DNA from: Chara braunii
Taxonomy: Eukaryota > Streptophyta > Charophyceae > Charales > Characeae
DNA length: 40,349 nucleotides
NCBI GenBank assembly: GCA_003427395.1
Contig: BFEA01000535.1
Span: 2,063-42,411 of the forward strand
Direction: 5' to 3'
Every line of letters begins with the position of its first letter. Within the stretch, counting starts at the first letter, position 1. The notes under the pieces were generated by a model. It was given only the letters and a program-made list of their open reading frames with translations, ran no database searches and was not told the DNA's origin. The position numbers and the translations under genes were made by a program. Shown here piece after piece: positions 10,188 to 20,145 of the stretch.

Positions 10188-10895
10188 ATGTCGAAAGTTG
10201 GTAGAGAAAGAATAGGCGCATTGATAGACAATGGTTCTACGCGCAGTTATATCAGTAAGAGAGGGTTGCAAAAGTTGCACTTGGGCTTGAAGGTAAAGAA
10301 GTTAGACCAGGCCGTTGTTAGTAAGTTGGCAGACAATAGAGAGATGGTTGTAGACAAGTATGTTGAAGGGTTCAAGGCATACTTCCGGTTGGAGGCAGGG
10401 GGAAAAGTAGAGAAAGTGTTGCACTCCCTAACACTCTTAGTGGAAGATAGCCTACCTTTTGACATGATACTAGGAACTGATTCGGGCGAAGCCGCGGATG
10501 CAGATATCAAACTGGGTGAGCATGAGTGTTGTTCGCCTAGTCCCACAGATGGGAAGAAGAAACTACGTTTGTATCATGCATCTGGCGTAGAAAGTAGCCT
10601 ATCCCTTTGTTGCACGAGTGCCCCCACGTTCGCCCGACATGTGGTCAAGAATGACCTCGCCTACCAGGTGTTTGCTGCATACGTGTGGCCGATAAGTGAA
10701 GCCAAGAAAGAAGAAGAACCCATTTCCCCCAATGTGCAAAAGTTGCTTGTGGAGTTCGTTGATGTTGGAGAGGCCCCTAGTGGAGCAATGGAGCAGGAAA
10801 CCAAGCACCGAATAGATTTGGAGCCCGGTAGCAGGATTCCCAAGGGCCCCATCTACAGGATGTCTCCAAAGGAGCTTGATGAACTGCGTACATAG
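10188..10895 (+). pseudogene. G1 aspartic protease and linker to RT
   Basis: The open frame starts near MSKVGRERIG and carries the retropepsin motif ALIDNGSTRSYIS, an Asp-Asn-Gly where D-S/T-G is the norm. PFDMILGTDSG further on is the usual second landmark. The protease releases the parts of the gag-pol polyprotein. Downstream, RIDLEPGSRIPKGPIYRMSP and ELDELR are the conserved lead-in to the gypsy RT. The frame ends in TAG (10893-10895), where the family member G3 has Gln in ELRRQLKEL. The RT continues in the same frame directly after it, so this was one polyprotein. The N-terminal boundary is uncertain because the gag-protease spacer (9940-10187) is full of stops. Confidence 0.85.
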
Positions 10896-11640
10896 TTAGA
10901 TGAACTCATTGAAAAGGGGTGGATTAGAGCGAGTTCCTCACCATTTGGTGCGCCTGTGTTGTTTGTGCCAAAGAAGGGCGACGAACTAAGAATGTTTATA
11001 GATTATAGGGGACTTGATGCTATAACTGTAAAGAATGTTGAGCCACTGCCACAGATAGATGATCTCCTCGATAGAGTTCAGGGTTGCAGATACTTTTCCA
11101 AAATTGATTTGAAATCAGGCTACCATCAGATTGAGGTATTGCCTGAGGATCAACACAAAACGACCTTCAAAACCAGATATGGCCACTATGAATTTGTGGT
11201 AATGTTGTTTGGACTGACGAATGCCCCTGCAACCTTCCAGTGATGTATGAATGAGCTATTCCGTGATTGGCTTTGTTGTCGTTTATTTAGATGATATATT
11301 GATTTTTAGTAAGAATATGAGTGAACATGAGGAGCATCTTCGAGTTGTGCTAAATAAGTTGCGAGAGGCAAATTTTAAGATCAACCCAAAGAAGTGTGAA
11401 TGGGTAAAGCATTGGGTTTTGTATTTGCGACATGTTGTGGATGGAAATGGGATCAAACCAGAGGATGCGAAGAATGCAGCTATTCGAGATTGGCCTAACC
11501 TACGCACGTTGACAAAACTGTGTTCGTTCCTAGGTCTGGCCAATTATTACCGCAAGTTCGTTCGGAACTTCACGGTAATTGCTGCTCCATTGCGCAGACT
11601 GCTTAGAAACGAGACTGTATCGAAATGGGACCAGGACTGC
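10896..11640 (+). pseudogene. G1 reverse transcriptase
   Basis: Landmarks: [51 protein letters not shown] (first catalytic Asp), [12 protein letters not shown], then VVVYLDDILIFSKN, the catalytic YLDD box. They are the Ty3/gypsy RT series in order. A TGA (11241-11243) follows ATFQ. A frame change between about 11243 and 11270 shortens the stretch before the catalytic box by a few residues compared with the usual family spacing. The MPFG motif reads MLFG. Both catalytic elements remain readable. The thumb region continues to LANYYRKFVRNFT. Confidence 0.9.
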
Positions 11641-11985
11641 ACTGCATCCTTTAAGTGTCTGAAAAAGTGTTTGATTGAATATCCAGTTCTGAAAATCGCA
11701 GACCCATGTTTGCCTTTCATTGTTACTATTGAGAGAGAGTTGTTTGCTCTGCGGGAAGCGTTGAACCATTAGCGAGATTATCTACTAGGACGCCACTTCA
11801 AAGTATATTCAGATCACGAGACACTTCACTGGCTGAAAACCTAGGTTAGAATGATACCTAAATTGACTCGATGGGCCAGGGAGATTGACAAATTTGACTT
11901 TGAATTGAAGCCAGTAAAGGGAAAGTATAATGTTGTCGCTGACGCATTCAGTAGAAGAGCTGTTTTCCAATCTATAGTCAATTGA
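11641..11985 (+). pseudogene. G1 RNase H, internally deleted
   Basis: The frame reads CLPFIVTIERELFALREALNH, then TAG (11770-11772), then RDYLLGRHFKVYSDHETLHW, TAG (11842-11844), and ends at ADAFSRRA (usual ADALSRR). In related elements FIVT is followed by TDAS and about 50 further residues before ERELYAL. Here FIVT joins directly to IERELF, so the segment with the first catalytic Asp is missing. RNase H removes the RNA template during reverse transcription; this copy has lost that function. Its neighbours in the polyprotein are RT upstream and integrase downstream. Confidence 0.85.
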
Positions 11986-11986
11986 T

Positions 11987-13401
11987 GAACAGGGTGCAGA
12001 CCGCACCGAAGTCCCGGACTATAGGGTAACTCAAGGACTGTTGTTTGAGAAAACTGACGTCCACGACCGACTGCGTATCCCGAACAACGACGAAATTTGC
12101 AGCATAATGCTAGGGAAAAGTCATGATACTGAGGAACACTTTGGTTGGAGAACACATATGCTAACCTCCTCCGTTCCTATACATGGCCGGGAATGAAGCA
12201 TGATTGCATTTCCTATGTACAAGGCTGTGAGGTATGTCAGAGAAACAAGAGTTTGACATAGCCTCCCCTCGGATTGCTTAGACCGCTACCTATTCTGTCA
12301 GGACCCGGGGACTCCGTGTCTATAGACTTTATGGACACTAAGATAAAAAGCAGAAACAACAAGAGTCAAGTTATGGTTGTGGTGGATCGATTTAGCAAGT
12401 TTGTTGTGTTTGTTCCACTCCCTACAGAAGCAAAGACTGATCTGGTGATTAGAGAGTTCTTTAATCATTGGGTAAAAATTTTTGGGCATCCCTTGACTAT
12501 TGTGAGTGACAGGGATACGCGATTCACAGGTGAGCAATGGCAACAACTTATGAAAGTATATGGGTCCAAATTGACACTGTCTTCAGGTAGACATCCTGAA
12601 ACTAAGGGACAGACTGAACAAATGAACAAACTATTACAATAGACGCTGCGAATGTACATTTGACCCGATCAGATTGATTGGGATAAACATTTGCCAAAGG
12701 TTGTTAGTGCCTACAACAATTTCGTGGATCTATCTACGTCTAGAACACCTACTGAACTGCATTTGGGATGGCGCCCTCGTAGACCCATTGACTGTTTGAA
12801 TCCTGATCAGATACAAAGACTTCTTCCATGAACTAGTGACTTTGTTGTACAATATGAGAAAGACTTCGGTAAAGTCAAGGCAAAAATTAGCAATGCACAA
12901 CATCAAACGATAGAGCAAGCTAATAAGCACCGCATACCTTCACAGTTTGCTGCAGAAGATCTGGTCTGGGTAAAATCGAAAGAATTTCTCCTTGAGGAGA
13001 ACATTTGTCAGAAGTTGTTGCATGCCTGGCAAATTCTGGATGTGATTGGTGATGTGGATGGTCCTTCGTATGTTGTTGAGATTACTCCTTATTTGCACAC
13101 ATATCCGGTGTTTCAAGCTTCAAAGTTACTACCTTGCGTTAGTAACGAACTGTTTCCAACTCGCAGATTGATGATTCCCCCTGATATGGATGGAAAATAC
13201 AATGTGGATAGGATTGTTGGGGAAGATGTTTACAAATCTTGACATCGAGGTAGACCACAACGACAGTATAAGGTTAGGTTTTCTTACCGAGAACCTTCAG
13301 AAGATCGCTGGTTTACAAGAGATGAGCTGATTGAGACAGCACCGCATATTGTATCTTATTATGAACTGGATAAAAGAGGAATTGACATAATTGACAGATA
13401 A
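11987..13401 (+). pseudogene. G1 integrase with chromodomain-like C-terminus
   Basis: The N-terminal zinc-binding part is readable as HDTEEHFGW and, after a shift near 12160, CEVCQRNKS. The core has all three catalytic residues: Asp in VSIDFMD, Asp in TIVSDRDTRFT and Glu in GQTEQMN, with 35 residues between the last two. From 12259 onward one frame is open to 13401 except for stops at 12259 (TAG), 12640 (TAG), 12661 (TGA), 12829 (TGA) and 13240 (TGA). The C-terminus (GPSYVVEI, QYKVRFSYREPSEDRWFTRD) resembles the tail of chromodomain-bearing gypsy elements. Integrase inserts the cDNA into host chromatin. The core fold looks conserved apart from the point stops. Confidence 0.9.
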
Positions 13402-14432
13402 AGTTGATAACTTTCTCAGAGGACCTCGAAATTAGGCCGGCGAGAGTGAAAGGCCTTCCACGATTCATACCCCTTCAGGGTCAAGGTCCTAGGCCAGGGA
13501 GGCCAAGTCGGTCAGTTTCAGAGAAGTCACAGTCGGGTACCTTGAATAGTCACATCCCAAGGGCAAAGGTTGCGTTCTTTGAGCAACAGTCATGTCTCAT
13601 ATTGAAAAGTCATATGGAAAAGTCACATCCCACGGGCAATGGACACTTCCCCAGGCAAAAGTTGTGTCCCAGAGGAAAGAGTCACAACCCATAGTCAAAA
13701 GTCATGTTCCACAAGTGAAAAGTCGTGACTCACAGGCCCAAGCAGCAGCGCATTAATGAAAATTCGAAAAAGGTACCAAGCCTTGACATTCTCAAGCAAG
13801 CAGGCCGTGGGGATGTGGTACCAGTACCAAGTCAAGCCACAAGAAGCCGAGGCTGGGACGAGTTGAAGCTCAGTCCAAGTCAATATAAGGACTGGCCAGC
13901 CTCCCCATTGGGCAGATTGCTCATTCGCATCAAGTGTGGAAGTGCTGTTGCGCTTGTGTGCTATTGCGAGTGGCTGGGCATTGAGGCCAAAGGGCTGCAC
14001 TACTGTGTGGAAGAGAGAGAGAAGGCAGCCATAGCTGCACTAGAGTTAGTAGTTGGCATTAGTAGTAGTGGGAGAGCATAGTAGTGGGTGTATTCAGAGC
14101 TGGTTCTCAAGTAGTAGAGAGTGAGAGTGCATGCAAGTAGTGAGAGAAGAAAGAGTGAGGTAGTAGACAGAGAGAAGACCAAGAAAGAGAGAGAAGAGGT
14201 AGGAGGACTGAGAGAGTCACATACTTGGATGATGATACTGGATACTGGTTACTTGGCATTGCGCTGTTGAGCACTTGTGACTGGAACTCTTAATTGCTCA
14301 TATGATAATTTGTTGGAATTTTTAAAGCTGCGCTTACCTGGTCTTCAACTCTCTGGCCTCCAGTGTGGATTTCGTGTGATCTCATGTTGTGTGTGTGTGT
14401 GCTCAAGGTGTTGAGCTGAAAGGTTCATTGCA
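13402..14432 (+). repeat. Repeat-rich 3' flank of G1, possible LTR remnant
   Basis: 13520-13740 holds about seven degenerate copies of a short motif, AAAGTCACATCCCA followed by GGGCAA, in loose tandem. A TATA-like AATATAAGG lies near 13881, and 14090-14210 is purine-rich with AGTAGT and GAGAGA runs. No protein-coding frame is convincing. Position right after integrase and the TATA box suggest a 3' untranslated region plus LTR, but no second LTR copy was found to prove it. Confidence 0.45.
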
Positions 14433-15071
14433 GGAGGAAGGCGAAGGATAGGAAAGGAGGAGGAGAAAGAAGAAACAGACTTAAAGGGATGAGAGTAGGA
14501 AGAGGAGGAGGAGGAGGAGGAGGAGCTGCCAGTTGTGTATGGCGATGACGAGACAAAAAAAAAAAAAAGGCCGGNGGAGAAGGAGGAGGAGGAGGAGAAG
14601 AAAATAGAAGAAGACGGAATGAGGACGAGGAGGAGGAGGAGGAAGAGGAGGAGGAGAGAAGAAGAAGAAGACGAGATGAGGAGGAGGAAGAGAAGAGAAG
14701 AGAGTAAGATGAAATGAGGAGGAGGAAGAGGAGGAGATGAGAAGAAGACGAGAGGAGGAGGAGGAGAGAAAAGAAGAAGAAATGAGGAGGAGGAGAGAAG
14801 AAGAAGAATGCGAGAGGAGGAGGAGGAGGAGAGAAAAGGAGACAAAATGAGGAGGAGGAGGAGAGAAGAAGAAGAAGACGAAAGGAGAGGAGTGAGAGGA
14901 CGAAGAGAGAAAAGAAGAAGACGAAATGAGGAGGAGGAGAGAAGAAGAAGAACACGAGAGGAGGAGGAGGAGGAGGAGGAGAGAAAAGAAGAAGACGAAA
15001 TGAGGAGGAGGAGGAAGAGGAGTGAAGAAGAAGAAGTCGAGAGCAGGAGGAGGAGGAGGAGGAGGAGGAGG
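14433..15071 (+). repeat. Long polypurine (AGG/AGA)n tract
   Basis: Almost every base over about 640 positions is A or G, arranged as AGG, AGA and GAAGAAGA runs with short recurring blocks such as GATGAGGAGGAGG and AGAAGAAGACGA. It is a low-complexity microsatellite-like array. Such mirror-rich purine tracts can form triplex (H-) DNA. The long serine/leucine frames on the minus strand and Glu/Arg frames on the plus strand are by-products of composition and not genes. Confidence 0.95.
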
Positions 15072-16620
15072 CCGGCTGCACGCGAGGAGGAGGAGGAGGT
15101 CGGCACCTCAACGATGGGCAGATCGACGACAACGTGGCAGCTCAATGACGGGCAGCGCATTGGAAGCTCCACGCGAGGAGGAGGAGGAGGTCGACTACGA
15201 GCGGAGGGCACCTGGATGAGGACGGGCCAAAGGCAGATCAATGACGACATGCCAGGGGCAGGTCGATGATGATGGTCAACTCGATGAAGACGGCAGGGCT
15301 TCGAACTTCGTGTGCGGGCAGGACAATCCCCCGTTCGAATTCGAATGCGAGGTGGTAACCCGCCAGAGGGGATGGGACAAGGCCTTTTTCAGCGACTGAT
15401 CCCAGTCGCCGATCTTCACAGATTGGCGGTTGGGATCAGTCGTCGAGAAAGGCCTGCCCCTCCCTCCTAGAACGTCCAATTTTTTTTTTTCAAGCACCTG
15501 GCGTTTGGGGAGGCCACCACTGGCCAAAAAGCCCCCCCCCCCCCCCCCCTCGCGCGCGAAATTGTGCTGGGCCTGCCCGACGCCCAACCGGGGGACCCAA
15601 CCGGCCGGGCCGCCACGGAGTCCTCCCGGATGAAGGCAGGGCTGCCGGGCAGTCCAAATTTTAACACAGAGGATACGAGCTTTAGTCCATAGGAAGTGAT
15701 TTCAAAAAAGGGCTTAGCAGGCCATCTAAATTAGCGAGGTTCTAATTTTTTAGCACCAGGTAGATTTTGGAGATGAGGAGAGATAAAAAAGGGGAGGACA
15801 AAATTTTATTCTCAACAATAGGCATTAGCAACTAGAACCGAGAGGGTTTAGGGTCTACCAAATACTAGGGTTGAGGACCAAGTCCATAGTGTGACGAACC
15901 ACTTTCTGAAACCTCGCGATTTTTTGCGCGAAGCTGCTTTGAGGAAATACGACGGGTCGAAGGGGTGAGCGGTGGGCAGACGGGTCGGGCGAGCAATTTG
16001 CGTGGATGTCCTCGTTTCTTTTTTCATTTTGCTGCTGAGAATGTCGAATCGGTGTCGGGAAGATCCTGTGCCAATGGTTGGAGAACCACACCTTAGCGAG
16101 CGCGAAGAATAACTGTACCATAGCTTTTTCTTTCTTGTTCTGTTGTGGGCACTGGGGATTTTGGCGTGATCATCGCGCGGGAATATCGTTTTTGAATTTT
16201 CAACTAGTGTCGACCCCCCCCACGGGCTCTCGGAATTGCTTGTCTTCGAAAATTTTCCTTTGCAATTAGGACTTAAGATAGGACTTTAGGCGCCTTCTGG
16301 GTTTTGTTGCACGACGCTCCCTGCTTACGCACGCCTTGCCACGACAAGATCTGGGTTCTGATTTCTTTCCGCGCCTTAATATTGCACGTAACTGTAAAAG
16401 TTTTGGCGGGTGTAATTGCAACTGTAATCTTCTCGTTCTTGATGTCCTTCGTGTTCTTCCCTCTTTCCGCCTTGTGCTCGGTCGTGCATGCACGCATTCT
16501 TCGACGCGCGGAGAGTGTCTCAGTCCCCCGTGCCACGGCCCAGACATGCAGACGTAGGCACTTCCTCTCTTCTCCTTCTCATCACTTGGGGCTAATCCCA
16601 TATCCCTTGCGCAAGCGTGC
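15072..16620. other. Non-coding stretch upstream of the 16.6-kb promoter
   Basis: The stretch holds the 15380-15455 hairpin, a C-run near 15534-15549 and T-runs. Nothing coding was recognised. 15900-16620 is the likely promoter-proximal region of the candidate gene at 16625-17916. Confidence 0.55.
15380..15455 (+). repeat. 35-bp-arm inverted repeat (hairpin), 6-nt loop
   Basis: The arms 15380-15414 and 15421-15455 are reverse complements at 29 of 35 positions, around the loop TTCACA. Five of the six differences would be G-U pairs in plus-strand RNA and one is an A-C mismatch. The arms start AGGCCTTT and share CGACTGATCCCA. It could be a foldback element end pair or an RNA hairpin precursor. 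Nothing else in the window matches it. Confidence 0.93.
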
Positions 16621-16624
16621 ACGC

Positions 16625-16630
16625 TATAAA
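16625..16630 (+). promoter_or_regulatory. TATA box of candidate host gene
   Basis: TATAAA in the context CGCTATAAATTT stands about 30 bases before TTGTCTCTCTAAG, a plausible initiation region near 16655. It is followed at the right distance by an ideal splice donor and an ATG-led ORF, so a real core promoter is plausible. Confidence 0.6.
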
Positions 16631-16715
16631 TTTCGCAAGCACGATCAGTTGTCTCTCTAAGAATTTTCGAAGTTAGCGCGATCAGTGAGGGTCGGCCAAC
16701 AAGCAAGTTTGGCAG

Positions 16716-17467
16716 GTAAGTGAGTGTGAGAGTTTGGTGATCCGACGAGCTGGTGTCGGGTGTGCGGGGTTGACGTGCGGGGCCACGACAGACAGTGGCG
16801 CACAGGCGAACCTGGCTTGCATGCTTGAACCAAGCGGGATGACAACTCTGCGTTGATACGCGGCGATGGACTGCCGGTATCAGGAACAGAAAGAGAGAGA
16901 GAGAGCGGTTGTGTGGGTACGGGATAAGGTTCTTTTTTGTTGTCTCCTTCTTCCCATGTTCATCTGTACAATTTTGGATCCTGGTATGGCCGATTTTGTT
17001 ATCACGGTCCTCTTTTGAACTTCGTTTGTACATCGTCTCGGATTTTCCTGTGATTTTATTCGGTATGCATGCATGAAATGAATGTAAATTCCCTTTTATT
17101 AGTGATCTTTTCATATTTCTAGCTCTGTTTTGCGATGCCTATTTCGTCTCTAACCAATGTTCACTTGCGGGAGCTATACGCTCAGAACTGATTGAAAATG
17201 CTCGTCTTGATGTCTGGGGTCTCGTCGTTAACACTCGGAAGTGTTGTGATGAGTTGATCGTCCTTCTGCGTCACATGTATGGCATGTAGTGATTGGTAGG
17301 ATATTTGCACTGGTGCTGAACGTAACCGGAATCAATCGGTTGTTCCTTATGAGTACGCGCGCGCACGATCGCGATCTCGAGAAAGCCGAGTCGCCACGTA
17401 CGCGCTCGTCCGCGTGAACCATCCTTAACCCCGTGCAAGGATGCGGGGGAACCGACTTACTAGGCAG
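16716..17467 (+). other. Predicted 5'-UTR intron (GT-AG, 752 nt)
   Basis: The donor GGCAG|GTAAGTGAG fits the plant consensus at nearly every position. The acceptor CTTACTAGGCAG|ACATGG lies just two bases before the ATG at 17470, with a branch-like CTTACTAG close upstream. The interior is T-rich in its 3' half, as plant introns usually are. First introns in the leader often raise expression. The prediction is from sequence only; no transcript was seen. Confidence 0.55.
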
Positions 17468-17469
17468 AC

Positions 17470-17916
17470 ATGGCTGCGAGATCTCCCTCCTCGACATCCG
17501 ACTACGAAAACCTGAGGGACCCTGAATATCGCGAGTATTGGGAAGGCGAACAGCTTAGACTACGCGGAAACTTAAGATATCCTGAATTCCCTTGTCTGAC
17601 GGAGCACGACCGACTATGCGCGGGGGATTTCCACTGGGCTATAACCAGCGATCCTAGAGGCCCGGACTACCCCGATGCGGACAATACCCAATACTACATA
17701 TCCCCGGGTTTCGTTGTTATCACCACCAACTTCCCTCCCTTCCATCTCCTCCTCCCCTATCACCAACTTACAGTGGTTCTATGGAATTCCATAGCTCGCT
17801 ATTGGCCCAACCCGCCGTGCGAGGGTTGCCGACATTACCAGGCGCGGCGGGCCTCGGGAATTGCCCGACAGACTCGAACTGAGGCTGAGCGTCGAATGCA
17901 CAACCTCCGTTTATGA
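17470..17916 (+). CDS. Hypothetical 148-aa protein, candidate host gene
   Basis: An ATG two bases after a good splice acceptor opens MAARSPSSTSDYENLRDPEY and closes with TGA at 17914-17916. I do not recognise the family. Visible features: a Ser-rich start, an acidic/aromatic middle (EYREYWEGEQLRLRGNLRYP), a hydrophobic stretch GFVVITTNFPPFHLLLPYH that is too interrupted for a membrane segment, a CEGC pair near residue 117, and an Arg-rich end. No signal peptide is evident. It is the only long ATG-started frame in the window that has a promoter and intron and no retroelement similarity. It lies 0.45 kb before LINE copy B, so a longer gene could have been cut by that insertion. A chance ORF is still possible. 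Confidence 0.45.
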   Translation: MAARSPSSTSDYENLRDPEYREYWEGEQLRLRGNLRYPEFPCLTEHDRLCAGDFHWAITSDPRGPDYPDADNTQYYISPGFVVITTNFPPFHLLLPYHQLTVVLWNSIARYWPNPPCEGCRHYQARRASGIARQTRTEAERRMHNLRL

Positions 17917-18365
17917 CCCGCCTCGGCATAATCCAAAGCCTGTTACGAGTGGTGCCAACAACTGGCCGAACCTCGCAATCGACCCCGAAGGCGAAACCAA
18001 AGGCGATGGTGATTTCCATTTTCTGGGTTTAAAGCTGATGAATTGGGGTTCGTCGGTAGGGGTAACGTTAGGGGGATTTTGTTCGAGGACACCTGCAGTT
18101 TTCCCGTTGTGCATAAATCACGAGAGGTGGTCTACCTTCCTTCTCACAAGGCTTAAAGCGTCGAGGCACGATCTACGTATCCCCTCCTGCGCTTTTACCC
18201 CTGAAACTTGCCATAGGAGATCCCAGTTCCGACCTGAGACTCCACCCCCACTTTCCTAAAATCCTTGGCACACCCCCTTCTTCGCATTTTCGAGCCCCCG
18301 TCCCACTCCGATCAGGAAGTTGCGCTGTGCGTGAGGTTGGGCGTCACAATAGTTCTCGCACTTAA
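17917..18365. other. Spacer between hypothetical gene and LINE copy B
   Basis: No clear coding signal, repeat or poly(A) signal was found. It may be the 3' untranslated region of the upstream gene, or the sequence into which LINE copy B inserted. Confidence 0.4.
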
Positions 18366-20145
18366 AGAAGATCTGGCAGTCAAGGTACTGAGAGGAACAG
18401 GATCAAGAAACTCATTTTCGCCCCCCAGTGTCCCTGGTGCATTTTGGCCTTGGAACATCTGGCCCGACTGGCCCTTGAGGCCCCCCAAACCATCCACCCC
18501 CTCACATGGCTCGAGGACCGATACTGGATGATTCCACGCAAGCTCCCCTGGGGAAGGGAGGGATTGGAGGGGGGTGGTCAGACATTAGATAAATTATGGC
18601 CATCCTTGCTGGAAACTTGGCGCAGACTTCCGTTCCCCAACAGAACCCACCCGGACCGCTGGGAAGAAGCTTATAGACAACCACTTTTTGGAAACAGATG
18701 GGTGACAGATTTAAGGGGTTGTGTTATGATTAGCTCCTCCCCTCCGTGGAGAAGTTGGGTCAAGAGAGAGGTGATCAGGGTGGGAGATTTGTGGGATGCG
18801 GACAGGAGGGATTGGAAAACAGGGGAGCAGATGCGAGGAACCCTGCGATACTGCCACCATTTGGAGGAACATCTCGATGACCTGATCGAGGCCATCCCCC
18901 TTGCATGGTACCAAATTCTTAAACAAAGCCCTTCCCTAAAAAAGGGAGACTGGATAGCAAGCACGGAGCATCCACAGAGGGTAGGACTGATGCATATGAC
19001 CTCACCCCAAACCGTTTTATTTGAATACCACGAAATCATTGGAGCAGATATCCTCCAAGATAGCAAAACCCCCTTCGAATGGAAGGAAAAAACTGCGGTG
19101 TACAGGGTGAGAGTTCTTGAGGAGAAAGGTCGGAAGAAGGCTTTCCCGCCTGCCAAATCAATACAAGATCTGGCCTTGGACCCAGCAAAGTGGTCATGGG
19201 ATCCCTCCCCAAGAAGAGAAGACCCCAAAGGGGGAAGCATCAGCCTCCACCAGCTGTCGGCCAAATCGGCTTACAAAATGCTCAGACCCAAAAGACAACT
19301 TAGAGACGTAGTGATCGACCGCTGGGCTACACACCTGAATGTGGACTGCTCTCTGTTATCTCCAATCAAGTGGTTCCAAGCACAAAAGACCAAACCTATG
19401 AAAATTACTTCCCTACAATGGCAAATTGCCCACCGCTGCTTGCCGACAAATGATTGGCTAACTGACCGAACGAATTTAGAGGAAAAGGGTCTGCTACTCC
19501 CATGGTGCCGCAAATGCCAGAGCCTCTTCCCTTTTAATAAAAAAGCGGAAACTATCGAGCACATCTTCATGCAATGCCCAATTGCTCAATTCACATGGAG
19601 ATGGTGGGATTGCATTTGGAGAAAGACAGGATCCGCAATTCCGTGGCCTTGGTCCTGGCAAGCCATATTGATTGGCCACTGCCTCGACCTTCACGAAAAA
19701 TATGTTCAAACTTGGAAGGAGAGCAGTAATGTGGGCACTCTGGTGGCAGCGATGTGTGCTGGCCCTGGAAAATGTGAGAGTAGAAGAGCCAGAAATTACC
19801 AAACAGATTCGGCAACAGATACACTTCGAACTTACACAAAGATGGCAAGACACGAAAGTACAGCTAGACCACTTTAAACAACAAGGTGATATCAGGAGAC
19901 GGATTACAACATTCTGCACGGACTGGGTAGGTGGGGAGAGAGAAGCATGGATAGCAAGAGTTGAATGGAGCGGAGACAAGAGAGAGGAACAAAGAGAGCC
20001 AAGAGAAATAGAAGAGATTAGGGATTATCGCCTAATCTTTAACGATTGGACCAACATTGAACCCTCATTCCCCCTCCGCCCCCCTGAGGATTTTCCAGAC
20101 CTTTTCCCTCCCCATGCCCTCTCCTTGGCAGAAACCCTGACCTGA
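18366..20145 (+). pseudogene. LINE ORF2 C-terminal fragment (zf-RVT-like), copy B
   Basis: One frame is open from 18366 (just after a TAA at 18363) to 19877, about 500 codons. It carries ALEHLARLAL, a tryptophan-rich region, ISLHQLSAKSAYKML, then KWFQAQKTKPMKITSLQWQ with CRKC, and EHIFMQCP (19390-19620), the zf-RVT zinc-binding pattern. Near 19690 the homologous frame shifts and continues as LGRRAVMWALWWQRC, QIRQQIHFELTQRW and RITTFCTDW to a TGA after LAETLT. Apart from that shift the copy is strikingly intact compared with copy A, which suggests a younger insertion. There is no start codon of its own; it is a fragment. Confidence 0.85.

Larger units (their letters stand above)
8711..13401 (+). 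mobile_element. Ty3/gypsy retrotransposon G1, decayed internal region
   Basis: The order gag, protease, RT, RNase H, integrase with a chromodomain-like tail is diagnostic of Ty3/gypsy (Metaviridae) elements. Reading frames run on the plus strand with a few frameshifts and many single stops. A paired set of LTRs was not found. The 13402-14340 flank has a TATA-like AATATAAGG near 13881 and could contain a 3' LTR, but no matching copy is visible 5' of gag. No primer-binding site was recognised. G1 differs clearly in sequence from G2 and G3, so it is a separate family in the same superfamily. Confidence 0.92.

Noticed and set aside
14345-15250. Long Ser/Leu-rich minus-strand frames and Glu/Arg-rich plus-strand frames
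   Set aside because: They are products of the purine repeat, where stop codons are rare, and not genes.
16266-17114. 282-codon minus-strand ORF across the promoter and leader intron
   Set aside because: It is basic and compositionally odd, has no recognisable domain, and overlaps a TATA box, donor site and intron that fit a plus-strand gene. Probably a chance frame.
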